From assembly GCF_018139145.2 (NCBI RefSeq), contig NC_059478.1:22103001-22167000 (forward strand): a DNA stretch of 64,000 bases. The letters run 5' to 3'. Positions within the stretch are counted from its first letter, which is position 1, and each line of letters begins with the position of its first letter. The position numbers and the translations under genes are program-made. The notes beneath the pieces were generated by a model. It was not told the DNA's origin. It did no database searches and saw only the letters and a program-made list of their open reading frames with translations. Source of the DNA: Gymnogyps californianus. Taxonomy: Eukaryota > Chordata > Aves > Accipitriformes > Cathartidae. Below, in pieces: positions 59,101 through 64,000 of the stretch.

Positions 59101-60579
59101 TACATCTCTCTTTGTCAGAAAGTGTATTCCTGAATGACAGCTGTCACAGGCCTTGGCTTGATGTGACACAACCTATTTGAAGTTCTAATTGTGCAGAGAA
59201 ATGCACAATTCTCAGAAGACATGTCATTGCAGACTGTGAGAGGAGTCCTTTGGCTGTGGCTGGAAGATCGTGTGACCACAACACAAATGACTTCAGATGG
59301 GCGGAAAAAAAAAGAGTTAAATAAATACGGCCTTGACACGAAGGTCACAATCAGAACAAACCCACTTTTCATAAAGAGAAAATCTAAGAAAGTGACTTTC
59401 AGCACCACTGGGGCAAAATCAGCAGAAGACCAAAATACATTCTTTGAAAATTAGCTCAGAGGGGTGGCATGTCACATAATGATAACCAGTCAAAAAAATT
59501 CTATGACAGGAACCTTCATCAGTAAAATCTTTTATAGTATGCCACTGACACTTAAGAACGTAAAAGAAAACCTTCCTTTAGAGCTATTAGGCAAGGCCTC
59601 TTCCTTTCCATTTTGAGTCAAAAAGTTGAATATAATTTAGAACATGTGCAAAAGCAACAGAAAAGTGATCACTTCTGAAGTATTAACCATCATCAAAATT
59701 GCACACTTTAGGTTTTCTTTTGAACAAACCAGAAGTTATTAGAGCACTTCTCTGTGAGAGAAAATCAAATTGCATATTTTTCTTACAAGGAAACTAACTT
59801 GAGTAATTTCAGTGTGAAAATTAGAAATGGGAGGAGAAAACACTCTAAAGCTGAAGCACAGGTGCAAATATTGCATTCTTCACATGACCTTCAGGGTCTG
59901 GATGCACACAACAAGAAAATAAACAAATAAACAAACAACTCCTTCTACACACACACTAAGTGAAAGACATTGAGAACTCTGTACAAGACCCAAATTCCTG
60001 CGAAATATGAAGTGTGTTTATTCAGGCAGAGAGAATGGTTCTTGAAAGCTTTTGTAAAAAAGAATTTGGAAACTGGGCTATACTACGTTTCATTCTAACT
60101 GAGTGTATAACAATTAATAACGTAGGACAAATGTTCCTGTGGGGTTTCTGTTTGTTCGTTTGTTTTTTTAGCAAGGAATAGCATAAATACCATCAAGGTG
60201 ATACTGAGCATGATGAAAACTCACACAGACTGTAGAAAAATAATCTTCTGAAAAGTGTTAGCAACCTCTTTCTTTCCGATCCTGTGGTATTTCAGGGTGT
60301 TTAGAATGTAGTTAATATAGTGTTCACACTCTGGAATGCTACAGGCATTTTTTCTGATGCATACAAATGAGTAGATATTAATACTTGTAAAACCTTTGCC
60401 AAAGAAAATGTCAGGTCGAAAAAGAAAACTTTTCTTCTTCCAGAAGTTCTTGGAAATTCAAGGAATATAACTAAAGATTTTTTTCAATGTTCATCTACAT
60501 GCATTTAAAACATTTTTTTGTCTATTGGCCTAATGCAAATTCCTTGATTTTTGGACTTGAAGAAAGGATGCTAAAATTC
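56111..60579. other. Non-coding DNA
   Basis: Open stretches at 57435-57623, 58164-58457 and 59115-59454 (up to 97 codons) resemble no known protein. A 'gggccagattct' phrase at 57371-57382 may be a scrap of a sauropsid repeat. An A-rich patch of 'aaataaacaaa' units is at about 59915-59940. Confidence 0.45.
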
Positions 60580-60597
60580 TTTTTTTTTTTTTTTTTT
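60580..60597 (+). repeat. Poly(T) tract of 18
   Basis: Eighteen T residues in a row. No poly(A) signal is seen on the minus strand beside it. Confidence 0.85.
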
Positions 60598-63484
60598 AAG
60601 AAACCTAACTTTTCCCAAGACTGTGCTCACATTATTCATTTATTTTTGTTTTACTAGGTTTTTGTTCATAAGAATAGAAACTTCACAGCTTGATAAATTA
60701 CATGTCAGAACCTGTTCCTGTTTATTGTTTGGGGGCTTAAGGGATTATCCAAAAGGTTTTGGCTTTCTGTTCTCAGGTTTTTTATAGCCACTTGAATCGT
60801 ATAGGTGGACACACAAATGTACACACAGTACTTTAGACAGTTGACGGCTGTATTTTTTAATTATTATTGCTATTTGTAACACATTTAGCCATTTCTCCAT
60901 GATTTTCTAAGGATGCTTTAGGCACATCTGTTTATCTTACCTTTTTCAAAAAGCACAATTTTACCTGCAGAAATAATTGTTCCTTTGTATTATAAATCAC
61001 AGAGACGCAGGCCCCTAAAGCTCTACTGTGTGTGACTTAAAAACTGAAATAAGCTAAAAGGCTTAACAGAGGATGAATACAAAACCTGAAATTGCTTTGA
61101 CAGTAAGGATGCAATAATTTATTTCTACTCACTATTAGAAGTTCATTGATTCTAAGTCCATTAAATATTTCTGTAAATGAATGAAATGTTCAATTATGCT
61201 TATATATTAATCGAATTATCTTTTTTAAACATATTTGGTGACGTAGTGCCTGGAATATCTTTTTATGGTATAGGACATTGTTCCAGAAATTAAAAAAAAT
61301 ATTAAAAATTAAAAAATCAATCCAAGTCTTTGTCTGGAGGGTTTTTTGGTTTTGTTTTTGTTTTGGATTTCTGAATAATTATAAGAACTGTATCTTTGTG
61401 TCAGATGTAATCATTTAGATAAGTCATCAACACTATGTTAATAACTGTAAGTGAAGAAAATCAGCATATGACTGCATTATTTTGTTAGCTTGATATTGAA
61501 TTATATTTCAGTTATAAAATGTAGGAGTGTGCTCATTAAAGCAATTGACAAATACGCAAGAGCTCTGACCGTACACACTTTGCCAACCCTGTGGAAAAAA
61601 TTGCACTGGTGGATCTTTGAGGCTATTTCCATTGTCTTCATGTATATTAGCAGGCTCTGCTGCAGGAAGATGAAATACAGTAGCTCATAGGTTCTACATC
61701 CATTAGTGGTGTGTTGCTCACTTGCTGCTTTGAGAAATCATTAGAAGTTCGATGGGATTTGTTGACCACTCAGCGTTTCACAAAAGTAAGGCAGAGATCT
61801 CTTTAGGCAGTTGCTCCACATACAGATTCACTCAGCAGCCAATGCAACTTTACATACTGTAGTGCAGACTTGAGCCCAAAATTCTACCCTAACTTTTGAA
61901 CTGCAATTTGAAATGTCTGAGAACCTTCTGATTCAGCTTTCCATCACACCAATTCTCAGATATGGCTTCAACATTCAGTTTAATTATACTATAATTGAAA
62001 TATGCTGTTGTGTAGTGAAATTATTATCCTTTGGCTCTCAGAGAGCTGCCTTAAGGCCTGTTTCTGAAGTCCTATGACAAAGAAAACTCTCAATGGCTCT
62101 GTTTAAATAGTTTAATTGCAATGAAATCTTTGCCAGGGGTAAGACTGGAGGCCCTTAAAGAGAATAGCATTGATTGAGACTGGTGAAACACAATTGCCCT
62201 GTTATATAACGAGCCTTACAGAGTTTAGCAGAACAAACATTTTCCCTGTCATGAAATCATGTTTTTCTTGCAAGAAATGTTATCTCTGGTTTGGCTGCTG
62301 GTTCATACCTAAGTGACAGAGTCAGATGCTGGAGAAACTAGCAGCCCCGTACTTTAGCATAATACTTTCATATCATGCCTCTTTCTAAGATCTATCTAAC
62401 AACTAACCTGTTGTCCTATTTCCCTCCAAGATATATCTCTCTATATCCATATTTTCAAATACCAATTTTTTATGGTTACATTACAATAAATCAGCTATAC
62501 TGTCACAGGACTTACAACAGCTAAACAGGAGCGAAACAGCACATATGCCTAACAGAGAAATGGGAAACTGGAAAGAGGACAAAATACAACGTGCAAGAAC
62601 ATAAGTAGCAACGAGTAAGGTAATATGTTATTTAGAAACTGCTTAAATTATTCTGGAAACCTAACATTAGCGTGCAAAAACATAAAATCAAAAGCTGGAA
62701 ATTTAATTGGCAAAAAGAATGAAAACAGAAGGCTTGGGGCTGTGCCAGTCAGTTTTCTACTATTACAAGCACAAATTGACTAAGCTGAGCAAAAAATTCC
62801 ATCTGAAAATTTGAGTTAAGGAAAGGTTTTGCAACTCCAAGTTGATTTCAAAACCATTCAGCTATGAAAAGAATTTTAAAATGTAAGGATTAACAAAGTA
62901 TTTTTTATAGTTTCTACATGAGATATTTCGTTTTTCAAATTCAATTTCAATAATGTTTTATTGAAAAAGTACTTTCATTGTGTTTATTTTTATGTTTATT
63001 TTCAAATGAAATATTGTGTTAAAAGACTCATTTATTCAAGCAGTTTTTAAACTTGCTTCACTGAAAATTAAAAAGAATATATATTTTGGTTCAAGTCAAG
63101 GAACTTTTTTTACAGCAAAGAAAACTGTATTGTTTCCACAGTACAATAGTGAACCTCTGTGAAAGAAAAGTCTGATATTCCATAGACCTAAAGGATTATG
63201 TCACATGCAATAATTTCAGTGATTGAATGGGTAAATAGAACAGCCATTCCTGTTCCTCAGCCCTTTTTTTGTTTGACCATATGGGTAAAGATGAATTTTA
63301 CATCTGGGATTTTGAGGAAATGACCTATAGCAAAGGGATTTCAAACAGAAAAAATAACCATCATCACCTTTCCAAAATGCAAGACTCCTCAAGTTTTCTC
63401 TCTTTTTTTCAGGCTAGCAAGAGTGAGACCTAAAAATACAGAGGTATTGAAACACAGGTAGAAAAAGCTAAATCTGCAGCCCTC
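60598..63484. other. AT-rich non-coding DNA
   Basis: No open stretch longer than about 66 codons, no recognisable transposon and no RNA gene. A strong pyrimidine tract with 'tttttttcag' ends at 63414 and could be a splice acceptor, but it opens only a 46-nt stretch before a weak donor-like 'gtagaa'. Confidence 0.5.
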
Positions 63485-64000
63485 TCTCCAGGTTTTAAGA
63501 TCCGCATAAAAGCTAGGACATCAGCTGCTGCAGCTCCTGGAGCCACAGGCACAGCCATGCAATCCATGTCGGGGATCTCGCCTCTGTGTGGCCCTGGTCT
63601 TCAGATTATTTTTCTGTAATATTAATATGGGAGGAAACATGAAAGTGGCCAGGCCTGTTAAATCTAAAATTTGTACTGCTTCCAAAACAGAGCAGCTGCA
63701 GCAGCATCTCTCAGCAATGCATACGATGACACTGCTGTAGGCACCGTCAGAGAACCGGCTGGCGGCTGGGGCTTGAGCCCAGGATGCCCCAGCTTGGTGC
63801 TGCATGCCCCATGAGAACTGCATCCCCCAGGACTCTGGGAGCAAAGTGTTGAGGACAAGCCCCATAGCTGCAGAAGTAGTAGAGCTGCAGAAAAAGTAGC
63901 AGTGTGAGTCTGACATTACAGATTAGCTGAAAACTGTGTGAAAAAAATGATTCTGTCATATTTGCCAGGCCATCGTTACAGACGATCTCCACTCTGCTGC
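63485..64000. other. GC-richer patch, possible repeat, no gene assigned
   Basis: This stretch is clearly richer in G and C and in CAG/CTG-type words than the sequence before it. The minus strand is open for 131 codons (63521-63916), with overlapping shorter frames; its composition is cysteine- and serine-rich and unlike any family I know. The phrase 'tggccctggtcttcagatta' followed by 'tttttctgtaatattaata' loosely resembles an old sauropsid repeat tail. It could be an ancient transposon, an exon or chance; I cannot decide. Confidence 0.3.

Noticed and set aside
60580..60597. T18 tract as a retroposition scar
   Set aside because: No AATAAA-type signal or flanking direct repeats are seen.
63415..63460. 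46-nt micro-exon after a strong pyrimidine tract
   Set aside because: The donor (gtagaa) is poor, the length is not in phase, and there is no partner exon.
1..64000. Bacterial features (operons, CRISPR arrays, insertion sequences, ribosome binding sites)
   Set aside because: Nothing in the window has prokaryotic organisation; the transposons and composition are those of a bird nuclear genome.

Overview
The window looks like nuclear DNA of a bird, from a stretch with no genes or from inside a very large intron. The base composition is AT-rich throughout. It contains no ribosomal or transfer RNA gene, no operon-like packing of reading frames, and no reading frame above about 160 codons; the longest lies inside a retroviral LTR. 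The bird call rests on four LTRs of a family I recognise as very common in bird genomes. It has TGTC...GACA ends, a start resembling 'tgtcctggtttcagctggga' and a tail 'ctgggttaaaccacgaca'. A CR1 LINE 3' end supports the call, as do several worn palindromic repeats of a kind known from birds, crocodilians and turtles. I suspect a non-galliform (neoavian) bird, but this is inference from memory of the LTR family.

Layout. Positions 1-26.9 kb hold unique-looking AT-rich DNA. Within it are one CR1 fragment (6464-6672), ancient MIR-like SINE relics (near 4.5, 6.8 and 19.4 kb), sauropsid palindromic relics (near 2.45, 13.3, 16.5, 18.7 and 20.9 kb), a G15 run (3.7 kb) and homopolymer T and A tracts. 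Between 26.9 and 49.3 kb lie four solo LTRs: LTR-1 26942-27597 (-), LTR-2 33045-33633 (+), LTR-3 42488-43094 (-) and LTR-4 48874-49299 (-). None has gag, pol or env next to it. Three have perfect or one-mismatch 5-bp target-site duplications, which fits an ERVL-type integrase. LTR-3 is a distinct subfamily that shares the ends and promoter region but differs in the segment between TATA box and poly(A) signal. From 49.3 to 64 kb is more AT-rich DNA with microsatellites, a possible MIR relic and a final GC-richer patch.

No protein-coding gene can be supported. A few short open segments bounded by plausible splice signals are recorded as low-confidence exon candidates; the best is a 99-nt, phase-0 segment at 35690-35788. 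The most interesting structural points are an LTR that carries an inverted copy of its own 5' end (LTR-1), a mosaic LTR with a perfect CRE next to its TATA box (LTR-3), and a perfect 20-bp palindrome in a fossil repeat at 20.9 kb. I did not find an undescribed gene system.
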